64,000 nt of DNA from Phyllobacterium brassicacearum (lineage in GTDB: Bacteria; Pseudomonadota; Alphaproteobacteria; Rhizobiales; Rhizobiaceae), in NCBI RefSeq assembly GCF_003010955.1, contig NZ_PGGO01000087.1:62001-126000 (forward strand), written 5' to 3'. This document shows, one piece after another, positions 8,173 through 16,321 of this stretch. A program made the position numbers and the translations under genes. Each line of letters starts with the position of its first letter. Position 1 is the stretch's first letter. Below the pieces are notes generated by a model. That model had not been told where the DNA came from. It was given only the letters and a program-made list of their open reading frames with translations, and did not search any database.

Positions 8173-8391
8173 TCACTCCTCCTTCTTGTCTTCCGTGCCA
8201 GCTGCTGGCTCCGACGCATCGAAGATGATGAAGAATTGCCAGACGCCATATCCGGCAAAGCCCAGCGCCAGCACGCCCCAGAAGGGCGTTCCGGTCGCAA
8301 ATTCGAAAATCGCCCAGGCGACGCAGAAGGCGACAACCGCAACGCGGCGCCAGAGCGGGCGAAAAAACGGATGGTTCGAGTCTTTTATCAA
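8173..8391 (-). CDS. Small two-helix membrane protein between iolE and iolB (DUF3329-like)
   Basis: 72 residues. Two hydrophobic segments (RVAVVAFCVAWAIFEFATG and FWGVLALGFAGYGVWQFFIIF) follow MIKDSNHPFFRPLWRR, and the tail is acidic. Its ATG overlaps the iolE stop by 4 bases (8388-8391) and its end is 4 bases before the iolB start. This tight spacing supports a real, co-translated gene. I recall similar small proteins (DUF3329-type) near rhizobial iol genes, but the domain name is from memory. No enzymatic motif is visible. A role in inositol use is suggested only by position. Confidence 0.7.
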   Translation of the reverse strand: MIKDSNHPFFRPLWRRVAVVAFCVAWAIFEFATGTPFWGVLALGFAGYGVWQFFIIFDASEPAAGTEDKKEE

Positions 8392-9272
8392 TCGAGTCCT
8401 GCTTCCTTGATGAAGCGGCTGAGATTGGCGCGCCCGAGCTTCGAATAGACGGCCGGATCGGCCTTCTTCGGATCCTGCTCGGCTTCGACCACGACCCAGC
8501 CGCTATAGCCCTGAAGTTCCTTCAGCACGCGAACATAGTCGATCATGCCGTCACCGGGAACAGTATAGACGCCGGCAAGTACAGAATCGAGGAACGACCA
8601 GTCTTCGCGGTTCGAGCGCCACATCACATCCTCGCGAATGTCCTTGCAATGGACATGGCTGATCCGGGCCTTGTAGTGGCGCGCCAGCCGCGCCGGATCC
8701 GCGCCGCCCCACGTGGCATGGCCGGTGTCGAGCAGCAGGTGAACCGCACCGCCCGTCGTTTCCATGAACCGGTCGATCTCGGATTCGCTCTGCACGACTG
8801 TGCCCATATGATGGTGATAGACCAGTTGCAGGCCGTAGGTCTGCTTCACGGCCTCGGCGAACCGCGTATAGCGCTCGCCGAACACGGTCCACGCCGCCTT
8901 CTGCAAAACCGGACGCGCCGAGAGCGGCAGTTCCTTGTTGGAATGAATGGCATTGGACGTCTCGGCAGCGATCAGCACCGAGCAACCCATATCCCTCAGC
9001 AGCGTTGCATGCCCTTTGGCGGCTTCGAGCTCAGCATCGACATCGCGCGTGAGCAGCTCGGTTGAATACCAGCCGCTGACAAGGCTGTGGCCATAGGATT
9101 CGAGGATCGGCCGCAGCTTGTCAGCGGTGCGCGGAAACTTGTTGCCAAGCTCCATGCCGGTGAAACCGGCCGCCTGCGCCTGCTCAAGGCAGGTTTCGAG
9201 CGGAATATCGCCGCCGATTTCCAGCATGTCATCATTGGACCAGCCGATTGGGTTCGCCCCGATACGGATCAT
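8388..9272 (-). CDS. iolE: Myo-inosose-2 dehydratase
   Basis: Dehydrates 2-keto-myo-inositol (scyllo-inosose) to 3D-trihydroxycyclohexane-1,2-dione, the second step of inositol catabolism. The 294-residue TIM-barrel protein starts MIRIGANPIGWSNDDM, the usual IolE N-terminus. It contains GFTGMELGNKFP, LVYHHHMGTVVQSESEIDRFM, LLLDTGHATWGGADP and HVHCKDIR, which carry the metal-binding Glu/Asp/His residues of the xylose-isomerase-like superfamily. It lies between iolD (86 bases upstream, a gap filled by a palindrome) and the small membrane gene, with which it overlaps by 4 bases. Confidence 0.95.
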   Translation of the reverse strand: MIRIGANPIGWSNDDMLEIGGDIPLETCLEQAQAAGFTGMELGNKFPRTADKLRPILESYGHSLVSGWYSTELLTRDVDAELEAAKGHATLLRDMGCSVLIAAETSNAIHSNKELPLSARPVLQKAAWTVFGERYTRFAEAVKQTYGLQLVYHHHMGTVVQSESEIDRFMETTGGAVHLLLDTGHATWGGADPARLARHYKARISHVHCKDIREDVMWRSNREDWSFLDSVLAGVYTVPGDGMIDYVRVLKELQGYSGWVVVEAEQDPKKADPAVYSKLGRANLSRFIKEAGLD

Positions 9273-9310
9273 TCTCGTGTTCCTTCAATTATTGTTTGTA
9301 ACGTAAACGT

Positions 9311-9354
9311 TGATGCCGATTTTCTCTCCCCTCAAGCGGAGATAATCGGCATCA
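9311..9354. repeat. Perfect-ended intergenic palindrome in the iolE-iolD gap (copy 2 of the TAATCGGCAT family)
   Basis: TGATGCCGATT and AATCGGCATCA are exact inverted 11-bp ends. The centre is CTCTCCCCTCAAGCGGAGA. It lies between iolD and iolE on the transcribed side and could modulate mRNA stability inside the operon. Confidence 0.65.
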
Positions 9355-9358
9355 CCCT

Positions 9359-11209
9359 TTAATCCCCAACCCGCTGCAGCTTCTGTTGCTCTTCATAGTT
9401 TCTGCGCGCCGCGTTGACCTGCGGCCGCTGGCTGACCTCGGGCACGGCGACATCCCACCAGGTACCGCCCTCCTCCGTGGAAATCAGCGGATCGGTATCG
9501 ATGACGATCACCGTCGTCCGATCATTCCGCTTGGCACGCTCGAGCGCACTCTCCATTTCGGCAATCGACGACACCTTCTCGGCGATCGCGCCAAGGCTTC
9601 GCGCATGGGCGGCGAAATCTATATCCCGCAGGACCTCATGTTTCGTATCCTTCAGCAAATTGTTGAAGTTCGCGCCGCCAGTGCCCATCTGCAGCCGGTT
9701 GATGCAGCCGTAACCGCGATTGTCCAGGAGCACGATATTGATCTTCTGGCCGAGCATCACCGACGTCGCAATCTCGGAGTTCAGCATAAGATAGGAGCCA
9801 TCGCCGATCATGACGACGACCTCGTCGTTTGGCTTTGCCATCTTTGTGCCAAGCCCGCCGGCAATCTCGTAGCCCATGCAGGAGAAACCATATTCGGCAT
9901 GGTAGGAGCCGGGTGCGCCTGCCTGCCAGAGCTTGTGCATTTCGCCCGGCAACCCGCCAGCCGCGTGCAGCACCGTCGCCTCGGCGCCCATTGCCCGCTG
10001 CACGGCGCCGATGACCTGCGCATCCGAAGGCAGTGCTGCATTTGTAGGCCCGGTGACCTTGGCGGCGGCCCTCTGCCATTCCGCCTTGCCGTTGGCCGCA
10101 TTGTCGGTCCAGCTTCCGGGAGCCTTGTAGCCCTTCAGCCCCGCCGCGAGCTCAATCAGGCCCTCCTTCGCATCGGCGACCAGCGGCAGCGCACGATGTT
10201 TCGAAGCGTCGAAAGCCTGCACATTGAGCCCGATGAAGGTTTTGTCCGAATTCTGGAACAGCGCCCACGAACCGGTGGTGAAATCCTGCAACCGCGTTCC
10301 GATGGCAAGGATGACGTCGGCTTCCTGCGCCAGCCGGTTGGCGGCCGAGGTACCGGTAACGCCAACGGCCGCCATGTTGAGCGGATGCGTGTCCGGCAAA
10401 GACGACTTGCCGCCTTGCGTCTCGCAGACCGGGATGCCCGCGGCTTCGACAAACTCTGCAAGTTGCTTCGAGGCCTGGGAATAGATGACACCGCCACCGG
10501 CGATGACCAGCGGTTTCTTCGCCGCCTTCAGTGCCTCGACGGCAGCGGCGAGTTCATCTCGGTCCGGTCTTGGCCGGCGCTGCGTCCACACGCGCTCCTC
10601 GAAGAAGCTTTCCGGATAGTCATAGGCTTCGGCCTGCACGTCCTGGCACAGCGCCAAGGTTACGGGTCCGCATTCCGCCGGATCGGTCAGCACAGTCATT
10701 GCCCGCGCCAGCGCCTGGATGATCTGTTCAGGCCGGGTGATACGGTCGAAATAGCGCGAAACCGGGCGGAAACAGTCATTCGCCGAAACGGTACCATCAC
10801 CGAAGGATTCGACCTGCTGCAGGACGGGATCGGGGACACGATTGGCGAAGACGTCGCCGGGCAAAAGCAATAGCGGCAGCCGGTTGACATGCGCCAGCGC
10901 CGCAGCGGTCACCATATTGGTCGCGCCGGGGCCGACCGAACTCGTCACCGCCATCATGCGGCGGCGGAAACTTGCCTTGGCAAAGGCAATGGCGGCGTGG
11001 GCCATTGCCTGCTCGTTATGGGCGCGATAGGTCGGCAGTTCTTCCCTGACCTGATACAGCGCTTCGCCGAGACCGGCGACATTGCCATGGCCGAAAATGG
11101 CCCAGACGCCTGCGAAGACCGGTACTTTCTTCCCGTCGATCACTGTCATCTGCCGGCTCAGAAACCGCGTCAGGGCCTGTGCCATGGTCAGGCGTATTGT
11201 CTTGGTCAT
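9359..11209 (-). CDS. iolD: 3D-(3,5/4)-trihydroxycyclohexane-1,2-dione acylhydrolase (decyclizing)
   Basis: Hydrolytically opens the inositol-derived ring to 5-deoxy-D-glucuronate. It needs thiamine diphosphate. The 616-residue protein has the acetolactate-synthase-like layout: an N-terminal Pyr domain (VFAGVWAIFGHGNVAGLGEAL with the ThDP-activating Glu region), a central domain (LVIAGGGVIYSQASKQLAEF), and a C-terminal PP domain. The ThDP motif is GDGSYLMLNSEIATSVMLGQ through VLLDNRGYG. The length is normal for IolD. It sits 23 bases downstream of iolC on the same strand. Confidence 0.95.
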   Translation of the reverse strand: MTKTIRLTMAQALTRFLSRQMTVIDGKKVPVFAGVWAIFGHGNVAGLGEALYQVREELPTYRAHNEQAMAHAAIAFAKASFRRRMMAVTSSVGPGATNMVTAAALAHVNRLPLLLLPGDVFANRVPDPVLQQVESFGDGTVSANDCFRPVSRYFDRITRPEQIIQALARAMTVLTDPAECGPVTLALCQDVQAEAYDYPESFFEERVWTQRRPRPDRDELAAAVEALKAAKKPLVIAGGGVIYSQASKQLAEFVEAAGIPVCETQGGKSSLPDTHPLNMAAVGVTGTSAANRLAQEADVILAIGTRLQDFTTGSWALFQNSDKTFIGLNVQAFDASKHRALPLVADAKEGLIELAAGLKGYKAPGSWTDNAANGKAEWQRAAAKVTGPTNAALPSDAQVIGAVQRAMGAEATVLHAAGGLPGEMHKLWQAGAPGSYHAEYGFSCMGYEIAGGLGTKMAKPNDEVVVMIGDGSYLMLNSEIATSVMLGQKINIVLLDNRGYGCINRLQMGTGGANFNNLLKDTKHEVLRDIDFAAHARSLGAIAEKVSSIAEMESALERAKRNDRTTVIVIDTDPLISTEEGGTWWDVAVPEVSQRPQVNAARRNYEEQQKLQRVGD

Positions 11210-11232
11210 GTCAGTCTCCTCCAGGCTATATG

Positions 11233-13161
11233 CTATGCCGCTTGTCTGTTGCGACTGGCAAGCCAGGCCTTGGTCAATTTTTCGAAACGATCAGCCATGT
11301 CGTCGATCGCCGCCTCATCGGAAATACGCCCCGACAGCCAGCCTTCCGCTGCATCCATGAACAACGTACGGCCCACGGCAAAGCCCTTCACCACCGGCGC
11401 GTTGGCAGTCGCGGCAAATGCGGCCTCCAGTTCGTCCTGCGGCGCTTCGAGCCCGAGGAGTACCACACCACGGCACCTTGGATCGTGCTTCTCGATCACC
11501 GCTTCGATCTTCTTCCACGCAGCAGCGGATGCCTGCGGCTCCAGTTTCCACCAATCCGGCTTGATGCCAAGCGCGTAGAGTTCCTCGAGCGCCTGCGGGA
11601 TCGTATTGTCGTCGAGCTTGCCGTGCTTGCCGGCGATGATTTCGATCAGCAATTCGCGCCCGACCTTGCGCGCAGCCTCAAACAGAGTGCGCAGCTTTGC
11701 CTGCTGCTCTGCCTTGAGCTCTGCCGGATCGTCGGGGCGATAGAAGCACAGGCATTTGATGCAATGATCCACCGGCCATTCCGCCAGTTGTGAGCCGATA
11801 TCCTGCGAGAATTCGAAGCGCAGCGGGCGCGAGCCCGGCAGTTCCACCGGGCGCCCGAGCCAGTCGAAATTGTGCCTGGCGAATTCGAACATCGCCTCGC
11901 GGCCAAATTTCTCGTCCAGCAGCATGCCGTAGCCGCTCCGGCCATCGGCAACCTTCGCCGCCGCCTTCACCGCCAGCTCCTTGAACGCGTGAACCTTATC
12001 CAGATCAACGCCGAGCTTCTGAGCGAGGTCTTCGAGCTGCGCACGATGGTCGATCGCAAAGGCCATCATCGAGGGAATTTCGTGCCGGCGTGTCGTTGCC
12101 CAATGCACATGGTTGATCGCCTCGTCCTTGCGCAAGGCGTGATATTTGCTGCCATGCTTGAGGAAATATTGCAGTTCCTCAAAGGTCGGAATTTCGGGCG
12201 CGCAAAGCAGTCGCGATACGGCAAAGGCACCGCAGGCATTGGCCCAGGTCGCGGCCGTCGCCAATGACTCACCGCCAAGCCAGCCGCGCAGGAAGCCCGA
12301 CATGAAGGCATCGCCTGCGCCAAGAACGTTGAAGACCTCGATCGGGAAACCCTTGCCAACGATGCCATCTTCCAGATTGTCGGAAATCGCACCCTCATAG
12401 ACGATGCAGCCCATCGGACCGCGCTTCAGGACAATCGTGCCGCTCGAAAGGGCCCGGATAGTCTTCAAGGCACTGAGCAGATCGGCTTCGCCGGAGGCGA
12501 TCAGCACTTCTTCCTCGGTGCCGACGATCAGGTCGCAATCGGCAAGAACGGTTTTCAGATGGTTGGAGACAGCGTCGGAGGCGATGTAGCGGCTGTCGCC
12601 GGCGGCGTGCCCGGCAAGGCCCCACAGATTGGGACGATAATCGATGTCGAACACCACCTTGCCGCCCGCCTCTTTCATCAGGCGGATGGCCTTGCGCTGC
12701 GCAGCGTCGGTGTTCGGCTTGGAAAAGTGCGTACCGGTCACGACAACGGCCCGCGCCGACTGGATGAATGCCGGGTCCACGTCGCCCTCATCCAGTGCCA
12801 TGTCGGCGCAGTTCTCGCGATAGAAGATCAGTGGAAAGCTCTTGTCGTTCTCAACCGAGAGAATGACCAGCGCCGAGAGCCGTTCCGGATCCGTGATCAC
12901 ACCTGTCGTGGCAACCCCTTCGCGCGCCATCTGTTCGCGGATGAACCGGCCCATCTGCTCGTCGCCAACACGTGACAAAAGTGCCGAGCGCAGGCCAAGC
13001 CGCGCCGTGCCGACGGCGATATTGGCCGGGCAGCCGCCGACGGATTTGGCAAAGGAAGTGATATCCTCCAGGCGCGAGCCGATTTGCTGGCCATAAAGAT
13101 CAACGGACGAGCGGCCTATGGTGATGACGTCAAGCGGCTTGCTCGCATCAGATCTGTCCAT
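11233..13161 (-). CDS. iolC: 5-dehydro-2-deoxygluconokinase fused to a DUF2090 domain
   Basis: The N-terminal half (about residues 1-335) is a PfkB-family kinase. It has the GGCPANIAVGTARLG substrate motif and NVLGAGDAFMSGFLRG with the catalytic Asp, and phosphorylates 2-deoxy-5-keto-D-gluconate. The C-terminal half (about 345-642) is a DUF2090 domain with an aldolase-like TIM-barrel look (LFEFARHNFDWL, ELLIEIIAGKHGKLDDNTIPQALEELYALGIKPDWWKLEP). This fusion is common in Proteobacteria. DUF2090 is thought to supply the following aldolase step, consistent with no separate iolJ here. First gene of iolCDEB. A candidate IolR site lies upstream at 13250-13263. Confidence 0.94.
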   Translation of the reverse strand: MDRSDASKPLDVITIGRSSVDLYGQQIGSRLEDITSFAKSVGGCPANIAVGTARLGLRSALLSRVGDEQMGRFIREQMAREGVATTGVITDPERLSALVILSVENDKSFPLIFYRENCADMALDEGDVDPAFIQSARAVVVTGTHFSKPNTDAAQRKAIRLMKEAGGKVVFDIDYRPNLWGLAGHAAGDSRYIASDAVSNHLKTVLADCDLIVGTEEEVLIASGEADLLSALKTIRALSSGTIVLKRGPMGCIVYEGAISDNLEDGIVGKGFPIEVFNVLGAGDAFMSGFLRGWLGGESLATAATWANACGAFAVSRLLCAPEIPTFEELQYFLKHGSKYHALRKDEAINHVHWATTRRHEIPSMMAFAIDHRAQLEDLAQKLGVDLDKVHAFKELAVKAAAKVADGRSGYGMLLDEKFGREAMFEFARHNFDWLGRPVELPGSRPLRFEFSQDIGSQLAEWPVDHCIKCLCFYRPDDPAELKAEQQAKLRTLFEAARKVGRELLIEIIAGKHGKLDDNTIPQALEELYALGIKPDWWKLEPQASAAAWKKIEAVIEKHDPRCRGVVLLGLEAPQDELEAAFAATANAPVVKGFAVGRTLFMDAAEGWLSGRISDEAAIDDMADRFEKLTKAWLASRNRQAA

Positions 13162-13249
13162 GATAGTCCTCCCGATAGGCTGATCTGCCGGCGCGAAGTG
13201 GCCGGGAATTTCCCTATATGAAATAATAATTCTATCAAATCGTCAATAT

Positions 13250-13263
13250 GGAATGTCTGTTCT
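13250..13263. promoter_or_regulatory. Candidate IolR operator upstream of iolC
   Basis: GGAATGTCTGTTCT fits GGAA-N6-TTCC at 7 of 8 fixed positions. That motif is reported, from memory, for alphaproteobacterial RpiR-type IolR. It is about 90 bases upstream of the iolC start. Confidence 0.4.
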
Positions 13264-13290
13264 TTTTACCTTTTGGATGAGACTTTCAAA

Positions 13291-13333
13291 TTGAACAATA
13301 AATGTACGTGCATTATACTTACATAACGTACAT
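13291..13333 (+). promoter_or_regulatory. Sigma-70-type promoter with overlapping palindromic operator of the toxin-antitoxin operon
   Basis: TTGAAC (13291-13296) and TATACT (13314-13319) are spaced by exactly 17 bases. ATGTACGT (13302-13309) and ACGTACAT (13326-13333) form a perfect inverted repeat that brackets the -10 box. A repressor bound there would block transcription, as expected for autoregulation by an antitoxin of this type. AGGAG at 13336-13340 then leads to the ATG at 13347. Confidence 0.75.
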
Positions 13334-13346
13334 ACAGGAGTCTCCC

Positions 13347-13649
13347 ATGCCACGCACCAGCCAGCATCCTAAGGCAGACACATTCAACTTCCGGATCGAC
13401 CCGGACCTGAAGGCGGCTTTTACCCATGCAACAGAGGCTGAAGACAAGCCCGCCGCTCAAGTTCTGCGGGACTTCATGCGGAGCTATGTGGAACGCCAAC
13501 AGCGCAAGGCATTTGAACTTGAAGCGCGTCGGCAATCTCTTGCGATTGCAAGAAGGTCTCGCAATCCATCGACGGATGAGCACGCATCACTGCAGGAGCT
13601 GGAAGCTCTGTTCGACGAGACCGCTATCGATGATGATAGCGCCAAATGA
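13347..13649 (+). CDS. Ribbon-helix-helix type antitoxin of a MazF-family module
   Basis: A 100-residue protein. The segment TFNFRIDPDLKAAFTHATEAEDKPAAQVLRDFMRSYV (about residues 13-49) has the beta-strand plus two-helix look of ribbon-helix-helix DNA-binding antitoxins. The C-terminal half is charged and probably wraps the toxin. The start at 13347 is supported by AGGAG. An in-frame start at 13302 would fall inside the operator. The stop overlaps the toxin ATG by 4 bases. It lies between iolC and iolR, transcribed opposite to both, an unexpected place in an otherwise conserved rhizobial gene order. Confidence 0.82.
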   Translation: MPRTSQHPKADTFNFRIDPDLKAAFTHATEAEDKPAAQVLRDFMRSYVERQQRKAFELEARRQSLAIARRSRNPSTDEHASLQELEALFDETAIDDDSAK

Positions 13650-13978
13650 AGCGTGGAGATTTGGTAACGATCGTTGTCAATGGTGACTACGGTAAACCGC
13701 GTCCAGCATTTATCGTACAATCGGATGCATTTGAGCTGCTTCCGTCAGTAACGGTGCTCCAATTAACGAGTGACGTCCACGATGAACACCTGGCACGCAT
13801 TACAGTTATCCCGACCGTCGAAAATGGCCTGCGGGAGCGTTCGCAGGTAATGATCGACCGCGCAATGACGGTGCCGCGAACGAAAGTCGGACGGGTGTTC
13901 GGACATTTGGACAGCGAGACGATAGCCAATATCAGCAAGGCGACAGTGCGATTTTTGGGATTGGAGACGGACGCCTAG
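13646..13978 (+). CDS. MazF/PemK-family toxin (predicted endoribonuclease)
   Basis: 110 residues that fit the PemK/MazF fold throughout. MKRGDLVTIVVNGDYGKPRPAFIVQSD gives the N-terminal strands with the conserved Gly-Asp and Arg-Pro. SVTVLQLTSDV and ARITVIPTVENGLRERSQVMIDRAMTVPRTKVGRVFGHLD complete it. Family members cleave mRNA at short sequence motifs and are neutralised by the upstream antitoxin. It is translationally coupled to the antitoxin (ATGA overlap). Its end overlaps the convergent RpiR-type gene end by 4 bases. The length is normal and the frame is intact, so the toxin is probably functional. Confidence 0.88.
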   Translation: MKRGDLVTIVVNGDYGKPRPAFIVQSDAFELLPSVTVLQLTSDVHDEHLARITVIPTVENGLRERSQVMIDRAMTVPRTKVGRVFGHLDSETIANISKATVRFLGLETDA

Positions 13979-14808
13979 AAACTCCGCCGCTTCTCCGCGA
14001 CACTCACCGTCAGCGCCATGGCGAGCGCCATCGTTCCGGACAGGGATCGGAAACCGGAAAAATCGCCTTCCGCCGCCTCGAACCACACCTTGGCCGACTG
14101 CGCGAGCGGTGAGAATGCGCTGTCGGTGATGGCCACGACGGGCACATTCCTCGCCGCCAATGCTGCCGCATGCTCGATTGTCGCCGAAGCATAGGGCGAG
14201 AAACTGATGGCGATGGCTGCATCGCTCGGTTTGGCGAAGGAAAGAATTTCCGGATCGATACCCGCCGTCGATTCAATCAGCTGGTTGCGGATTTTCAGCT
14301 TGCCGAAGGCATAGGCCATATATGCCGTAATCGGATAGGAGCGGCGCCGCGCCAGGAGATAGATCGTCTCGGCGCCCGCCAGGATATTGACCGCACTCTC
14401 GAGCACTTCTTCTTCGACATTATGCGAAATCGTCTCGATGGAGTGGCTTGCAGCGGTGAGGAACCCGTTGAGGATGACGCGATTCGTGGAAAGGCCGTGT
14501 GTGTCGCCGCGCAGTGCCGAGAGCCGTTCCTCATAGGAAACCTGCCGTTCGCGCAGGCGCTCGCGGAATACCGACTGCAGGCTGGTGAAGCCATCGAAAC
14601 CCAGATGCTGGGCAAAGCGGATCAGCGTCGAGGGCTGCACGCCCGCAGTCTGGGCAATGCTCGCCGCCGTGCCGAACGCGATTTCGTCAGGGTTGCTCAA
14701 GGCATAGGCGGCTATTTGAGCCAGGCGCTTCGGCAAAACCTCGCGGCGATCGAGGATCATGGTGCGCAGCGCATCAAAATCCCGCGGCAATGAAACGTCA
14801 TTATCCAT
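13975..14808 (-). CDS. iolR: RpiR-family transcriptional regulator, probable inositol repressor
   Basis: About 277 residues. The N-terminal HTH_6 domain is clear (LPKRLAQIAAYALSNPDEIAFGTAASIAQTAGVQPSTLIRFAQHLGFDGFTSLQ). The C-terminal SIS sugar-phosphate-binding domain includes ETIYLLARRRSYPITAYMAYAFGKL and DAAIAISFSPYASATIEHAAALAARNVPVVAITD. In rhizobia this gene lies directly before iolCDEB and represses it until a phosphorylated inositol intermediate is bound. Here it is in that place except for the toxin-antitoxin pair. Start 14808 fits the usual protein start; in-frame ATGs at 14844/14847 are possible. A GGAT-N6-TTCC dyad lies in the divergent promoter region. Confidence 0.85.
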   Translation of the reverse strand: MDNDVSLPRDFDALRTMILDRREVLPKRLAQIAAYALSNPDEIAFGTAASIAQTAGVQPSTLIRFAQHLGFDGFTSLQSVFRERLRERQVSYEERLSALRGDTHGLSTNRVILNGFLTAASHSIETISHNVEEEVLESAVNILAGAETIYLLARRRSYPITAYMAYAFGKLKIRNQLIESTAGIDPEILSFAKPSDAAIAISFSPYASATIEHAAALAARNVPVVAITDSAFSPLAQSAKVWFEAAEGDFSGFRSLSGTMALAMALTVSVAEKRRSF

Positions 14809-14869
14809 GTTGCCCACCGAACGTTCCCTCTTCGCACCCGCCATCATCGCAAAATATTTGTATCAAGAC

Positions 14870-14883
14870 GGATCAGTTATTCC
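14870..14883. promoter_or_regulatory. Candidate IolR operator in the iolR / Gfo-Idh divergent region
   Basis: GGATCAGTTATTCC matches GGAA-N6-TTCC at 7 of 8 fixed positions. The run TTATTCCATTTT here also occurs at the candidate site upstream of the inositol-binding protein gene (21722-21733). Confidence 0.4.
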
Positions 14884-14939
14884 ATTTTGTCCTGTTATAG
14901 ATTATTTCAATCGGAAACTGCAAGCGTTGGGAGAGAGCT

Positions 14940-16049
14940 ATGTTAGGCGTAGGATTGATCGGAACAGGTTTCATGGGCAAATGCCACGCGCTGGCATGGA
15001 ACTCTGTTCGCGCCGTCTTCGGCGATGTACCACCCGTGCGCCTGGTCCACCTCGGCGAGGCCAATGCCGAGCTTGCCGTGCGCCGCGCCAACGAGTTCGG
15101 TTTCCGCGAAGGCTCCGGCGACTGGCGCGCCGTGATCGATGATCCCGAAGTGAATGTCGTCTCCATCACGACGCCAAACCAGTTTCATCCGGAAATGGCG
15201 ATTGCAGCGCTGAAAGCCGGCAAGCATGTCTGGTGCGAGAAGCCCATGGCGCCCGCTTATCGCGACGCGGAAGCCATGCTCGCCGCAGCGAACGCGTCCG
15301 GCAAGGTTGCAGCCCTCGGCTACAACTACATTCAGGGCCCTGCCATTCGCCACATCCGCAAGCTCCTCGCCGAGAAAATTATCGGCGATGTCAATCATCT
15401 GCGCATCGAGATGGACGAGGACTTCATGGCCGACCCCGATGCCCTGTTCTACTGGAAGCACGAGGCCACATCCGGCTATGGTGCGCTCGACGATTTCGCC
15501 GTGCACCCGCTCTCGCTGTTACACATATTGTTCGGCCGCGTCTCCCGTGTCATGTGCGAGATGTCCAAGCCCTATCCTGCCCGCAAGACGCAAGATGGCG
15601 GCAGCCGGGCCGTCGAGACCTATGACAGCGCCAGCGTGCTCATGCACATGGAAAACGGCGTTGCTGGCACGCTGCAGGTCAACCGTTCCGCCTGGGGTCG
15701 CAAGGGCCGCATCGCACTGCAGATCTTCGGCTCGAAGGGCTCGATCCTGTTCGACCAGGAGCGCGCCAACGAGTTCCAGCTCTATGTCACCGCCGACCGT
15801 GCCACCGAACAGGGGTACCGTACCATCCTGACCGCGCCGCACCACGAGCCCTACAGTCAGTTCATTCCCGCGCCCGGCCACGGCCTCGGCTTCAACGATT
15901 TAAAGATCATCGAATGCCATGAGCTGATCAAGCGCATCAACGGTCAGCCGGCCCACCTGATCGAATTCGCTGACGGCCTCGAAATAGAACGCACCGTCCA
16001 TGCCATGGCAAGTTCGTTCCATGAGCAGCGCTGGGTGGATGTAAGGTAG
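14940..16049 (+). CDS. Gfo/Idh/MocA-family oxidoreductase of the inositol locus
   Basis: 369 residues. An N-terminal Rossmann fold (MLGVGLIGTGFMGKCHALAW) is followed by VVSITTPNQFHPEMAIAALKAGKHVWCEKPMAPAY with the family's catalytic-type Lys-Pro in EKP. A C-terminal alpha/beta domain contains LHILFGRVSRVMCEMSKP. It probably oxidises a cyclitol or sugar with NAD(P). Its position, divergent from iolR, is that of S. meliloti SMc01163, which is required for growth on some inositol isomers (from memory). A GGGAGAGAGC site precedes the ATG. The exact isomer (scyllo- or D-chiro-inositol among others) cannot be told from sequence. Confidence 0.85.
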   Translation: MLGVGLIGTGFMGKCHALAWNSVRAVFGDVPPVRLVHLGEANAELAVRRANEFGFREGSGDWRAVIDDPEVNVVSITTPNQFHPEMAIAALKAGKHVWCEKPMAPAYRDAEAMLAAANASGKVAALGYNYIQGPAIRHIRKLLAEKIIGDVNHLRIEMDEDFMADPDALFYWKHEATSGYGALDDFAVHPLSLLHILFGRVSRVMCEMSKPYPARKTQDGGSRAVETYDSASVLMHMENGVAGTLQVNRSAWGRKGRIALQIFGSKGSILFDQERANEFQLYVTADRATEQGYRTILTAPHHEPYSQFIPAPGHGLGFNDLKIIECHELIKRINGQPAHLIEFADGLEIERTVHAMASSFHEQRWVDVR

Positions 16050-16114
16050 CGTCTCTGGACGCCTGGACGCCGGCAGAGAGCGTTTCAGGTTTTGACTGCA
16101 ATGCGCCTCTCTCT

Positions 16115-16147
16115 CCGTCATCCTCGGGCTTGACCCGAGGATGACGG
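16115..16147. repeat. Perfect 14-bp stem inverted repeat with CTTGA loop
   Basis: CCGTCATCCTCGGG-CTTGA-CCCGAGGATGACGG is an exact stem-loop about 65 bases after the Gfo/Idh stop. This palindrome type is widespread in alphaproteobacterial intergenic DNA. It may act as a terminator although no T-run follows. Confidence 0.75.
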
Positions 16148-16321
16148 AGGTGGGGGATGGGATGACGCAGAAGTGGCGGAAGAAGGTATGTTCAATCAAA
16201 TCCGCCGACTGGCACCATAGACACCAATCCCCTCACTTGGATTTTCTAAGGGGTTAGCTGTGCTAGAGCGTAAACTCATAAACGCCCTAGAACTCGCCAA
16301 GATCGTTCGCTCATGCGTAGT

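Noticed and set aside
9386-10873. 495-codon plus-strand frame inside iolD
   Set aside because: Antisense shadow of a well-defined ThDP enzyme; Arg/Gly/His-rich low-information protein with no start signal.
13302-13346. Upstream in-frame start for the antitoxin
   Set aside because: It overlaps the -10 box and operator, and the AGGAG site points to ATG 13347.
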